Numbered from the stretch's first letter, positions 35,820 through 43,415 are shown. The stretch is 64,000 nucleotides of DNA from Lysobacteraceae bacterium P (GCA_005503055.1 SCOX01000016.1:1-64000); one strand, 5' to 3'. Made by a program: numbers and translations. The notes: a model not told the origin generated them from the sequence alone.

Positions 35820-37157
35820 ATGAATATCGGAAGGAAGACGGCGCTGTGCGCCGCGCTGTCGCTCGGCCTGGCGATGGCGGGCAACGCCATCGCAGGCGAG
35901 ACCTGCGTGCTCGACGACGGCTTCGGTGGCACGACGACCGCGGGCGCGTCCGCGCCGGGCGGATTCGCCCTGGCATGCGGTGACAGCGCGACGGCCAATG
36001 GCGGCGGCGCGCTGGCGCTGGGTGCGTCGGCGGCTGCGGATGGCGAAGCCTCCACAGCGGTGGGTTCGGACAGCATCGCCGCGGGCGACCAGAGCACCGC
36101 TCTGGGTAACGCGAGCCAGGCGAACGGTCTCGCCTCGACCGCCTCGGGCACGGGCGCCATCGCCAATGGCGACTTCGCCACGGCCAATGGCGCGGCGGCG
36201 GAAGCAAACGGCATGTTCTCCTCGGCGTTCGGCGCGGGCGCGATCGCCAGCGACGACAACACCGTTTCGCTCGGCGCCTTCAGCGGCGCCAGCGGCGTGG
36301 GCGCCGCGGCTTTCGGCTTCAATGCGTTCGCCGTGGGCGCGGGCAGCGTGGCCGTCGGCCAGAACGCCAGTGCTTCGGTCGCGCAGTCCGTCGCCATCGG
36401 CGACAACGCGCAGGCCACCGCCGCCAACTCGGTCGCGGTCGGTGCCGGCAGCGTTGCCGATCGCGCCAACAGCGTCTCGATCGGTGCGGTCGGTGCGGAG
36501 CGGCAGGTGACGAACGTGGCCGCGGCGACGTCCGCGACCGACGCCGTCAACCTGTCGCAGATGCAGGCCGGCGACGCGGCAACGCTTGCCGCTGCGAACA
36601 GTTACACCGACACGCGCGTGAACGCCGTGGGTGCCATCGCGCTGGGACAGGCGCAGACCTACGCCGACGCCGGCGATGCCAGCACGCTCGCGGCCGCGAC
36701 CGCCGCCGATGCGCAGACGCTTTCCAGCGCCAACGCCCATGCCGATGCGGGCGACGCCCAGACGCTGTCCAGCGCGAATGCGCATGCCGACACCGGCGAT
36801 GCGCGTACGCTCGCGTCGGCGAACGGCTACACCGATGCGCGCTTCAACCAGGCCATCGCCACGCCCATGGCCGAGATCAACGCGCTGCGCGAGGACATGG
36901 ACTGGAACTTCGACCGCCTCGATCGCCGCGTCGACCGGGCCGGCGCCATGACGGCCGCGATGGTGCAGATGGCCGCATCGGCGTCCGGCATCCGCACGCC
37001 CAACCGCGTGGCCATCGGCGCCGGCTTCCAGGGCGGCGAGCAGGCGGTCTCCATCGGCTACCAGCGCGCCATCAGCGATCGCGCGACGGTGACGGTCGGC
37101 GGCGCTTTCAGCGACTCGGAAAGCTCGGCCGGCGTGGGTATGGGCTTCGGCTGGTAA
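35820..37157 (+). CDS. YadA-like trimeric autotransporter adhesin
   Basis: A 445-aa outer-membrane protein. After a signal peptide (ALCAALSLGLAMAGNAIAG), a head of YadA-type repeats follows (GxGAxAxGxxSTAxG pattern; e.g. STAVGSDSIAAGDQSTALG). A neck (SIGAVGAERQVTNVAAATSATDAVNLSQ) and a stalk come next, with two near-identical SSANAHADxGDAxTL units. The C-terminal ~75 residues are the YadA anchor (RVAIGAGFQGGEQAVSIGYQR, ending GMGFGW). Three chains would form a 12-strand barrel. It probably mediates adhesion. ATG 35820 has AGGGGA upstream; 35802 is a less likely start. Confidence 0.9.
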   Translation: MNIGRKTALCAALSLGLAMAGNAIAGETCVLDDGFGGTTTAGASAPGGFALACGDSATANGGGALALGASAAADGEASTAVGSDSIAAGDQSTALGNASQANGLASTASGTGAIANGDFATANGAAAEANGMFSSAFGAGAIASDDNTVSLGAFSGASGVGAAAFGFNAFAVGAGSVAVGQNASASVAQSVAIGDNAQATAANSVAVGAGSVADRANSVSIGAVGAERQVTNVAAATSATDAVNLSQMQAGDAATLAAANSYTDTRVNAVGAIALGQAQTYADAGDASTLAAATAADAQTLSSANAHADAGDAQTLSSANAHADTGDARTLASANGYTDARFNQAIATPMAEINALREDMDWNFDRLDRRVDRAGAMTAAMVQMAASASGIRTPNRVAIGAGFQGGEQAVSIGYQRAISDRATVTVGGAFSDSESSAGVGMGFGW

Positions 37158-37200
37158 GCGCGCCGCGGATAACGGCTGCATCTGCAGGCCGTGCCGCAAA

Positions 37201-37230
37201 CTGCCGAAGTCCGCACACGGACTTCGGCAG
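37201..37230 (+). terminator. Hairpin terminator after the YadA-like gene
   Basis: A perfect 13-bp stem CTGCCGAAGTCCG / CGGACTTCGGCAG with a CACA loop, followed by CTTTCG. It lies 43 bp after the adhesin stop. Strong intrinsic-terminator candidate. Confidence 0.8.
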
Positions 37231-37255
37231 CTTTCGACCTGTCAAAACTCGATGA

Positions 37256-37280
37256 CGGCTCCTGGCCGATAGCGGACATC
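37256..37280 (+). repeat. Repeat unit R15 (A half, left arm lost)
   Basis: GGCTCCTGGCCGATAGCGGACAT, + orientation, on the downstream side of the - strand gene ending at 37341. Confidence 0.75.
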
Positions 37281-37340
37281 GCGCTGGGGAGCCAGAGTGT
37301 TTGCACACCTGCAGCGGAGCCTCCCAAAGAAAGCTGTTCG

Positions 37341-38366
37341 CTACTCCGCAAACGCGCGCTTCGCGCGGTCGCGTCGATCATCGTCGGCAACGTCGTCAGT
37401 GCGCAGCGTGTGCTCGAACAGCCGTTGCTTGAGCGATGTGGGGATGAGTGCCACGTCCGTCGGGTGTCGCTTGTAGAAGTCCCAACCGGCAAAGTACCGG
37501 GCCGAGGCCTCGAGCAATGCACCGCTCGCATCGGGCGCCTGCGCGGCACGGATGATGCTCTCGGTGGGATAGGTCAGCAGCAATTGTTCGGCTATGACTT
37601 CGTAACCGGGGAAGCCCGACCAAGGGCCGGCTCCGGATCCGAACCAGACGAGCAGCGTTCGGACGGCCGCATCGCGATCGGGATTGGCGGACGAGAACGC
37701 GGCGCTGAGGTCCTCCATCGGCTGGCCATGAGGCGCCATGCCAGCCTGGAGGTTGGCGTCCGCATCCCAAAATGGCCTGATGGACGGCGGCATCGTGGCG
37801 AGGAAGCGCTGCAGCCCGGCGTCTTGATGGGTTTTCTCGGCTTTCTGGTTCTCTTCCATGTCATCGAGGGAGTGCGACAGCGGAAGCTGCAGACTCGTCA
37901 TCAAGTGGTTGAGTACATTGGGAGAGCCCGCAACCCCGGCGCCTCCGAGTAGCTCTCCATCACGAAAGACCTGCATCTGCTGACACGAGTAGCACAGGAG
38001 GAAGTCGTACACGTGTCCCTTGAACTGCGTCCGGAGAGCGTGCCGGGGATCGAAGCACATCGCGACGGCGCCGTCCCATCCGGCGATGGCCGAATCGAAC
38101 GCGCCGACAGCGACCGACTTCTGCGCGTCGCTCAGATCGGACTTTCCGAGAATCTCGTACCCTTGGAGCCGGGCGACTTCCTTGTCGGGATCCTGCCATG
38201 GCTCCAGGGAGTAGATGGCGGCATGCCCACTGGAATGGAGCGCCTGTGACGCTTCTGCTGGAAGGGCGTTAGAGGGGTCGGACGCGATTGCAGCGCTCGA
38301 TGCGAGCGTCAAGATCAACAGCAAGGTCCTCACCGGCACTCCCCAGGTCGATGGCAAGGTGAGCAT
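37341..38366 (-). CDS. Exported hypothetical protein with a CxxC motif
   Basis: A 341-aa protein with a signal peptide (VRTLLLILTLASSAAIAS). Around residues 118-123 it has LLCYSCQQMQVF, a CxxC that could bind metal or form a disulfide. FDPRHALRTQFKGHVYDFLLCYSCQ together resembles no family I can name. The start could be ATG 38366 or a GTG slightly downstream (VRTLLL). It is the only gene in the repeat-rich 37-44 kb region that runs opposite to the repeats. It lies between R15 and R16. Confidence 0.65.
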   Translation of the reverse strand: MLTLPSTWGVPVRTLLLILTLASSAAIASDPSNALPAEASQALHSSGHAAIYSLEPWQDPDKEVARLQGYEILGKSDLSDAQKSVAVGAFDSAIAGWDGAVAMCFDPRHALRTQFKGHVYDFLLCYSCQQMQVFRDGELLGGAGVAGSPNVLNHLMTSLQLPLSHSLDDMEENQKAEKTHQDAGLQRFLATMPPSIRPFWDADANLQAGMAPHGQPMEDLSAAFSSANPDRDAAVRTLLVWFGSGAGPWSGFPGYEVIAEQLLLTYPTESIIRAAQAPDASGALLEASARYFAGWDFYKRHPTDVALIPTSLKQRLFEHTLRTDDVADDDRRDRAKRAFAE

Positions 38367-38398
38367 AAGCGGTCCTTGGCCACTGCGCGATCCTGCGT

Positions 38399-38484
38399 CG
38401 TCCGCCTCTGGCCGATAGCGGACGTCGGGGACTACCTGGGTGCCGGGACCGGTGCTAACGTCCGCTTCCGACCCATAGCGGTCA
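38399..38484 (+). repeat. Repeat unit R16 (A and B halves)
   Basis: A half GTCCGCCTCTGGCCGATAGC with GGACGTC; B half GGTGCTAACGTCCGCTTCCG and ATAGCGGTC. Complete, + orientation. It lies in the 5' flank of the - strand gene at 37341-38366. Confidence 0.9.
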
Positions 38485-38523
38485 AACATTCCAGTCCGAC
38501 TTGAACCGTGGATGTGGCTACCG

Positions 38524-38871
38524 ATGGATTACGTGAGCGCCGAAGAGCTCGATCTGCTCAACTTCTTCGAAGTCGAGCCGTCGCGCTTGGACCGGGATAC
38601 TCCTTCGCCTTACAACGAGTTCACCTACGAAGTCGCGAGCGCCCAGTACTCCATCACGTTCGTCATCGCCCCAGCCTACAAAGACGTTTCGTTAGCCGTC
38701 GCTCACTGCGGCGCAGAGATCTATCGATTCAAGGGCACGGCGGTGAAGGATGTCCGCTGCCATAAAGACGCGCAGCTAGAGACCCTCGAGATCGCGGTCT
38801 CGGATAACGACCGCATCTGGTTCCGCTTCCTTCCAACCCTGCTCATCACCCAGGACGCGCGCGAGCTGTAG
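38524..38871 (+). CDS. Hypothetical protein (cassette 9)
   Basis: A 115-aa soluble protein between repeats R16 and R17. The sequence (MDYVSAEELDLLNFFEVEPSR…, QYSITFVIAPAYKDVSLAVAHCG) has mixed alpha/beta character, with no signal peptide and no recognisable motif. ATG 38512, four codons upstream, is an alternative start. The TAG stop lies 47 bp before R17. Probably cytoplasmic; function unknown. Confidence 0.6.
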   Translation: MDYVSAEELDLLNFFEVEPSRLDRDTPSPYNEFTYEVASAQYSITFVIAPAYKDVSLAVAHCGAEIYRFKGTAVKDVRCHKDAQLETLEIAVSDNDRIWFRFLPTLLITQDAREL

Positions 38872-38918
38872 CGGCTCGCTGAGCTCGGCGGCGGCGCGGC
38901 AGCCATGCCTGCCGGCAA

Positions 38919-39004
38919 CCGCTTCTCGCCGTTAGCGGACGACGTTCGGACCGGCGTGCCCGACGGGACGGTGCTAATGTCCGCTTCCGACCCGAAGCGG
39001 ACAT
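38919..39004 (+). repeat. Repeat unit R17 (A and B halves)
   Basis: A half CCGCTTCTCGCCGTTAGCGG; B half GGTGCTAATGTCCGCTTCCG and GAAGCGGACAT. Complete, + orientation. Confidence 0.9.
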
Positions 39005-39045
39005 CTAAAGAAGGTCCCCTAGCCAAGTGTCGACAAGGAGTTGTC

Positions 39046-39502
39046 ATGCATCGATTGCTTCTACTGATTCTGATCGCAGTTGCTTCATGCAGCAGCGTCC
39101 GGCTTAACTCGGGCCCTGACCTCGCTGAGGCAGTCATTCGTCACGAACTGGCGACTAGCGGATCTTATATGGCGAGTAACCGCGCGAAGACATACTTCGT
39201 TCTGGTCGAAGGCCGCGATATCTCCAACGATGTGATTCACCGAATGGCGGACATCGGTCTGCCCTTGCGGCCAGCATCCAGCTGGACGTTGGGGCAGGAA
39301 TGCACATGTCGATCAACGCCCCTAAGGCTCGAAGCGACGGTGACTACGACGTTGCTCATTCGTATTATTGCGGCGACCGATGCGCCGCGTGGGTAACCTC
39401 GGTGATGCGCCGGGAAGGCGGGCGATGGATCGTTATCTCGTCCACGCTGGACGACATCTCCCTGCTGTACGACGCGGACCGAGGTGAACGTCCGCTTTTG
39501 CC
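39046..39502 (+). pseudogene. Lipoprotein paralogue, frameshifted and cut by the IS30 element (cassette 10)
   Basis: This is a second copy of the lipoprotein at 1186-1653. The first frame gives MHRLLLLILIAVASCSS (lipobox VASC) and continues through SGSYMASNRAKTYFVLVEG. Near 39286-39295 one base is missing compared with the intact copy, after which the next frame gives MHMSINAPK, DGDYDVAHSYYCG and GGRWIVISSTL. The 3' end runs into repeat R18. There the stop codon expected from the A half has been separated by the IS30 insertion, so the frame continues into the element. RBS AAGGAG precedes the ATG. Confidence 0.8.
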
Positions 39503-40731
39503 TGCGGTTTCAACCGGTCGATGCAACACACTGAGAGCTGCCTCGGCAGCAGGAGTGTTGCATATGAAGTACCGGGCAAGGATCTGCTACACCGAAAGCC
39601 AGAAGGCGCAGATGTGGGATCGTTGGCAGAAGGGCGAGTCGCTTCACCAGATCGCGCGGCTGTTTGATCGGCGGCACAGCTCGGTTCGCGGGGTCCTGGC
39701 AGCTTCCGGCGGGATCCGCCCGGCTGCGCGCCGACGTTCCGAGCGGACGTTGAGCCTTGCCGAGCGGGAAGAGATCTCGCGCGGCGTGGTGAGCGGGCAG
39801 TCGATCCGTTCGATCGCGGCTGCGCTGGGTCGGGCGCCATCCACGGTGTGCCGCGAACTGCGACGCAACGAGGGGCCGAATGGCTATCGGGCCAGCCGGG
39901 CCGACCAGTTCGCCTGGCATCGGGCGCGGCGTCCAAAGACTTGTAAGCTGGCCCGACATCGGGCCTTGGCACGGCAGGTGGCGACTAAGCTGCAACAGCG
40001 CTGGTCGCCGCAACAGATTGCCGGATGGCTCAAGCGCATCCATCCAGACGACGCGAGCGGTCAGGTGTCACACGAGGCGATCTACCGCACGTTATTCATC
40101 CAGGCCCGGGGCGCCTTGAAACAGGAGCTTTTGGCCTACCTGCGGCGGACGCGGGCCATGCGCCGCTCACGCCATCACACCCAGAAGTCGGACAACCACG
40201 GCCGCATCAGCGACGCCGTCTCGATCCGCGAGCGTCCGGCCGCGGTCGAGGATCGAGCGGTGCCGGGCCACTGGGAAGGCGACCTGTTGTTTGGCAGCAG
40301 CAACAGCCAGATTGCCACGCTGGTGGAGCGGCACACGCGCTACGTCATGCTGGTGAAGGTCGGCGGCAAGGACACCGAAACGGTCATCGACGCGCTGATC
40401 AAGAACGCACGGCGCCTGCCGAAGGAACTGTACCGATCGCTGACCTGGGACCGCGGCAAGGAGATGGCCGACCACCGCCGCTTCACCCTGGCGACGGACA
40501 TCCAGGTCTACTTCTGCGATCCACAGCATCCTTGGCAGCGCGGATCGAACGAGAACACCAACGGTTTGCTTCGCCAGTACTTCCCTAAGGGACTGGACCT
40601 GTCCATGATCACGCAGGCCAAGCTCGACGCGGTGGCCAGAGAGTTGAACGGACGGCCCCGCAAGACGCTAGGCTACGAAACACCGGCCGAAAGATTTCAA
40701 CAAGCTGTTGCGTCGACCGGTTGAAACCGCA
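39503..40731 (+). mobile_element. Complete IS30-family insertion sequence
   Basis: A 1229-bp element with 26-bp terminal inverted repeats (39503-39528 and 40706-40731) that differ at one position. One transposase gene fills the interior. It sits in the loop of the A half of repeat R18. The second copy, at the left window edge, abuts the same position of repeat R1 but in the opposite direction. Insertion into palindromic targets is established for some IS30-family elements. Confidence 0.9.
39564..40724 (+). CDS. IS30 family transposase
   Basis: A 386-aa DDE transposase. The N-terminal helix-turn-helix regions cover about residues 10-110 (SLHQIARLFDRRHSSVRGVL and SIRSIAAALGRAPSTVCRELRRN). The catalytic core has the first Asp in HWEGDLLFG, the second in LTWDRGKEM and the Glu in SNENTNGLLRQYFPKG, the hallmark of IS30 enzymes. 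The ATG at 39564 matches the start of the partial copy at the window edge. An upstream in-frame extension into the lipoprotein remnant is not real. The reading frame is intact, so the element may be active. Confidence 0.95.
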   Translation: MKYRARICYTESQKAQMWDRWQKGESLHQIARLFDRRHSSVRGVLAASGGIRPAARRRSERTLSLAEREEISRGVVSGQSIRSIAAALGRAPSTVCRELRRNEGPNGYRASRADQFAWHRARRPKTCKLARHRALARQVATKLQQRWSPQQIAGWLKRIHPDDASGQVSHEAIYRTLFIQARGALKQELLAYLRRTRAMRRSRHHTQKSDNHGRISDAVSIRERPAAVEDRAVPGHWEGDLLFGSSNSQIATLVERHTRYVMLVKVGGKDTETVIDALIKNARRLPKELYRSLTWDRGKEMADHRRFTLATDIQVYFCDPQHPWQRGSNENTNGLLRQYFPKGLDLSMITQAKLDAVARELNGRPRKTLGYETPAERFQQAVASTG

Positions 40732-40819
40732 ACCGGAAGCGGACACTGACGGCAGTGGAGCCATGAGAGTGGTGCTAAGGTCCGCTTCCGACCCGTAGCG
40801 GACATGGTTGGGGGATGCC

Positions 40820-41212
40820 GTGAAAGCAAGAATCTGGTGGGGTGTTGGTGCGATGGTGGGCGTGCTCCTCGTTGGCGGCGAGGCGCTGAGCGCACTGGGG
40901 CTCGATGGGATCCTGCCTCCGGCGACGCAGATTGGCCTACTCGCCTACGTGTCGAGCCTTGGTGGTGCCTACGTCGCGAGAGAGCGATTCTGGTGGCCTG
41001 CATTGGCCGTCCTGGCGGCAGTCTGGCTTGCCGTGGCTTACATCCTGTTTGCGATGCTGGATGCAATGGAAGGCCTGACAGTCGGAGAGCTGCTGCTCTA
41101 CAACGTCTTTGGGGTGATCATGTCCGCGGTGTGTGTCCTCGCGGGGGTGGGATCAGGAATCTTGCTGGCTCGAAGGAGCCTGCAACGAGGCGTGTCCGCT
41201 CCTGGCCGTTAG
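40820..41212 (+). CDS. Small polytopic membrane protein (cassette 11)
   Basis: A 130-aa protein with four predicted membrane helices (GVGAMVGVLLVGGEAL, ATQIGLLAYVSSLGGAYV, WWPALAVLAAVWLAVAYILF, LLLYNVFGVIMSAVCVLAGVGSGILL). The GTG at 40820 is preferred because GGGGGA lies just upstream; a TTG at 40808 is the other option. The last residues GVSAPGR and the TAG are read from the A half of repeat R19. Located alone between R18 and R19. No family was recognised. Confidence 0.65.
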   Translation: MKARIWWGVGAMVGVLLVGGEALSALGLDGILPPATQIGLLAYVSSLGGAYVARERFWWPALAVLAAVWLAVAYILFAMLDAMEGLTVGELLLYNVFGVIMSAVCVLAGVGSGILLARRSLQRGVSAPGR

Positions 41213-41278
41213 CGGACATCTGGCCAGGCGAACCCGCCTCGGCGGTGCTAATGTCCGCTTCCGACCCATAGCGGTCAT
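41192..41278 (+). repeat. Repeat unit R19 (A and B halves)
   Basis: A half TGTCCGCTCCTGGCCGTTAG with CGGACATC; B half GGTGCTAATGTCCGCTTCCG and ATAGCGGTCAT. Provides the stop of the preceding gene. Confidence 0.9.
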
Positions 41279-41305
41279 CAACGCGCACGCCGCATTGGAG
41301 GGGGC

Positions 41306-41656
41306 ATGGGCAGATCACCTATCGCCGTCAGGGCCATTACTCCCGCAGAGCTTGCGGTACTGAGGCGGGCTGTCCAGGTCGGCTCCATCGCAGAGGCGGA
41401 CGTTCCATCTCTTGATGGTGCGGAATCACTCCAGGTAGTCGGACGATGCGCTTGCGGCTGCGCGTCGGTCGATTTCCAGCGCCTTCGCCCTGGCCACCTC
41501 CCAGGTCTGGTGGCGGATGCATCCGGCGAGACCGGCACGGGCGAGCGCGTAGACGTGCTCGTTTTCGCAAGCGAGGGGCAGTTCACCGGCTTGGAGATCG
41601 TGAGCTACACCGACGATCCGGCGCCGTTGCCGATTCCGTCCACCATTCGCGCCTGA
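41306..41656 (+). CDS. Hypothetical protein with a CACGC motif (cassette 12)
   Basis: A 116-aa soluble protein. Residues 48-58 read RCACGCASVDF, a three-cysteine cluster that could bind a metal. The rest is mixed, with an acidic C-terminal half (EIVSYTDDPAPLPIP). A GGAGGGGG ribosome binding site precedes the ATG. The TGA is 19 bp before repeat R20. I do not recognise the family, though the sequence looks well conserved in composition. Probably cytoplasmic. Confidence 0.65.
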   Translation: MGRSPIAVRAITPAELAVLRRAVQVGSIAEADVPSLDGAESLQVVGRCACGCASVDFQRLRPGHLPGLVADASGETGTGERVDVLVFASEGQFTGLEIVSYTDDPAPLPIPSTIRA

Positions 41657-41675
41657 GTAAGTGCGCACTGCGAAC

Positions 41676-41759
41676 AGTCCGCTTGGCCGATAGCAGACGT
41701 TCGGACGAGACGGCCGGCGGCCGGGCTGCTAATGTCCGCTTCCGACCCATAGCGGACAT
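41676..41759 (+). repeat. Repeat unit R20 (A and B halves)
   Basis: A half AGTCCGCTTGGCCGATAGCAG (2-3 bases shorter than consensus), B half GCTGCTAATGTCCGCTTCCG and ATAGCGGACAT. The final AT forms part of the start codon of the next gene. Confidence 0.9.
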
Positions 41760-42255
41760 GATTCCGCGCTGTGCTGGGCTGCTTATCCATCATCTGCCAG
41801 GACACTCGATCTTGCCCGACAAGCCGCTTGAGTACCCCCAGCACTATCCGCCTCGCGACCGATGGCATCGCTTCTTCATGGGCGTGCGCTGGATCGGGCC
41901 TGATCTTTCATTCTTCAAGCAGTTGTCGGCGCAGCAAGGCGCTCGCTCCCACGAACTGCTTGATAGATGGGGCGGCGGCACCCGGCAGCGCGTCGCCACA
42001 GAACTCGGCGCAATACTCGCTCATCGCTTGGGCTGGCTCTCTCCATGCTTCCTTCCAGAGGATGGAATTGCTGTGATCGCCGGTGGTCCTAGCTTCGACT
42101 CAATCGATGGTGATCTGGACGTTGAGGACGCCATAGGCGAGATCGAGGAGTCCCTTGGGGTGGTCATGCCCAGGGACTTCTGGAAAGACGCGGGCTCCCT
42201 TACGCTCGCGGAACTCGTCGATGCGTTGCTTGCAGCCGGTGCAGCGTCCGATTGA
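41758..42255 (+). CDS. Hypothetical protein whose start codon overlaps a repeat (cassette 13)
   Basis: A 165-aa protein starting at the ATG formed by the last bases of repeat R20 (AGCGGACATG). A second start is possible at the Met of FFMGVRWIGPDLS, about 40 residues in, but the N-terminal region also looks coding (YPPRDRWHRFFMG). The C-terminal part has an acidic helix (DVEDAIGEIEESLGVVMPRDFW) resembling a phosphopantetheine-carrier-like helical bundle, but without a clear Ser-containing motif. Stop 14 bp before R21. Function unknown. Confidence 0.55.
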   Translation: MIPRCAGLLIHHLPGHSILPDKPLEYPQHYPPRDRWHRFFMGVRWIGPDLSFFKQLSAQQGARSHELLDRWGGGTRQRVATELGAILAHRLGWLSPCFLPEDGIAVIAGGPSFDSIDGDLDVEDAIGEIEESLGVVMPRDFWKDAGSLTLAELVDALLAAGAASD

Positions 42256-42269
42256 TCCAGTCCGGGCGA

Positions 42270-42357
42270 ACGTCCGCTCCTGGCCGACAGCGGACGTTCG
42301 GGCAGGACGACGGCGCCGACGGCTGGTAATGTCCGCTTCCGGCCCATAGCGGACATT
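42270..42357 (+). repeat. Repeat unit R21 (A and B halves)
   Basis: A half ACGTCCGCTCCTGGCCGACA with GCGGACGTT; B half GGTAATGTCCGCTTCCGGCC with ATAGCGGACATT. The inner arms GCGGACGTT and AATGTCCGC pair almost fully. Confidence 0.9.
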
Positions 42358-42360
42358 GGC

Positions 42361-42807
42361 ATGACGCATCTGGAGTTCATTGAGCGCAGCTTGCTCGGCA
42401 AGTTCTATTGGCGCTTCGCCGTCGCCAGCTCGTTCGATCTCAGTTTTGAAGACTTTGTTCTCTCGACACAAGAGATGGTCTCGCCTGACGAAGCATTTGT
42501 TTGCGACAACTCTCGCCTTGAGACGTACGCTCGTTCGCGTGAAACCGCGAATCCGGAACTGGTCGTCAAGAGCGCGGTGATTTCGACCTGTCTTGGCGTC
42601 CCCATTGCTGCGGTCGATGTACTTTCCGACTCCTCGCTGCAACTAACGTTCGACAATGGCGTGGCCATGCGCTTGCCTACAGACACGCCTATCGTCGACT
42701 GGCACTGGGCAATTACCGACAGCGGCGGGGACCCCTATGTGAGTTGCCATGTGGCTTGCTTCGCACCAGGCGAGATTCGGGGGCGCATGCCTAATGCGTC
42801 GTCCTGA
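42361..42807 (+). CDS. Hypothetical protein (cassette 14)
   Basis: A 148-aa soluble protein beginning three bases after repeat R21. There is no room for a separate ribosome binding site, so translation must use repeat sequence or be leaderless. The C-terminal half (GVAMRLPTDTPIVDWHWAITDSGGDPYVSCHV) looks like a compact beta domain. The N-terminal half is helical. The stop is 32 bp before R22. No family was recognised with confidence. Confidence 0.6.
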   Translation: MTHLEFIERSLLGKFYWRFAVASSFDLSFEDFVLSTQEMVSPDEAFVCDNSRLETYARSRETANPELVVKSAVISTCLGVPIAAVDVLSDSSLQLTFDNGVAMRLPTDTPIVDWHWAITDSGGDPYVSCHVACFAPGEIRGRMPNASS

Positions 42808-42839
42808 GCCAGCCGAGGGCTGGCCTTCGTTGACAAGCC

Positions 42840-42927
42840 AATGTCCGCTACTGGCCGATAGCGGACGTTGGGGCAGGGCGACGGCGGGAACTCGGTGCTA
42901 ATGTCCGCTTCCGACCCAAGCGGACAT
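42840..42927 (+). repeat. Repeat unit R22 (A and B halves)
   Basis: A half ATGTCCGCTACTGGCCGATA with GCGGACGTT; B half GGTGCTAATGTCCGCTTCCG and AAGCGGACAT. Complete, + orientation. Confidence 0.9.
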
Positions 42928-42945
42928 GGGCGCAGGAATAGATTG

Positions 42946-43401
42946 ATGGCCTTGCAGGGACTATCGCCGGTGAATACCTGGAGGCAGTCAGGACGCGTTT
43001 CTCTGTGGCGATACACCGAGAATGAGCGCAACTATCCAGGCTGGAACCTCAACGCCGATGCAGCCGGTTGCAGATCGCTGCTGGAGTTGCTCGACGCATT
43101 GACGATCACTGGGGCTGGCGGCCGTACGATCACCGTGAGTCCACCCACGTCCGAGCAGCTTCGAGTGCCCAACAATCGAGGCGGCGCTGCCGCTTGGCTC
43201 TCTCCGGAGAAATGGAACGTCTCGCTCGCATCCGATCCCGCCGCCTGGAATTTTCCTCCAGACACACAACCTGCCGTGCTGACGCTCGGTACGAACTGGC
43301 TTGCTGCACTAAGGGCCGGCGTAGCAGGCACACAGTCTGGCAGCGGAGATCACTCGATCGGTGATCGTAAGGGCGGGCTTGCACTCTGGTTCTGGTGGTA
43401 A
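42946..43401 (+). CDS. Hypothetical protein (cassette 15)
   Basis: A 151-aa soluble protein from ATG 42946. Features are an N-terminal VSLWRYTENERNYPGWNLNADAAGC segment, a central LLELLDALTITGAGGRTITV and a tryptophan-rich end (LALWFWW). The longer frame upstream crosses repeat R22 and is rejected. The stop is 14 bp before R23. No known family was recognised; the aromatic character suggests a folded binding domain rather than a membrane protein. Confidence 0.6.
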   Translation: MALQGLSPVNTWRQSGRVSLWRYTENERNYPGWNLNADAAGCRSLLELLDALTITGAGGRTITVSPPTSEQLRVPNNRGGAAAWLSPEKWNVSLASDPAAWNFPPDTQPAVLTLGTNWLAALRAGVAGTQSGSGDHSIGDRKGGLALWFWW

Positions 43402-43415
43402 GCCTTCACGTTCGG

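Larger units (their letters stand above)
39487..40805 (+). repeat. Repeat unit R18, A half split by the IS30 element
   Basis: Left part AACGTCCGCTTTTGCC (39487-39502) and right part ACCGGAAGCGGACACTGACG (40732 onward) are the two sides of one A half. The B half GGTGCTAAGGTCCGCTTCCG with GTAGCGGACAT ends at 40805. The insertion lies in the loop of the A palindrome. A GCC/ACC sequence on either side may be the target duplication with one change. Confidence 0.85.

Noticed and set aside
1-40731. A composite transposon formed by the two IS30 copies
   Set aside because: The copies lie 39 kb apart, enclose clearly chromosomal core genes such as katE and the UvrA paralogue, and sit in repeats that have many IS-free copies; a shared target site explains them better.
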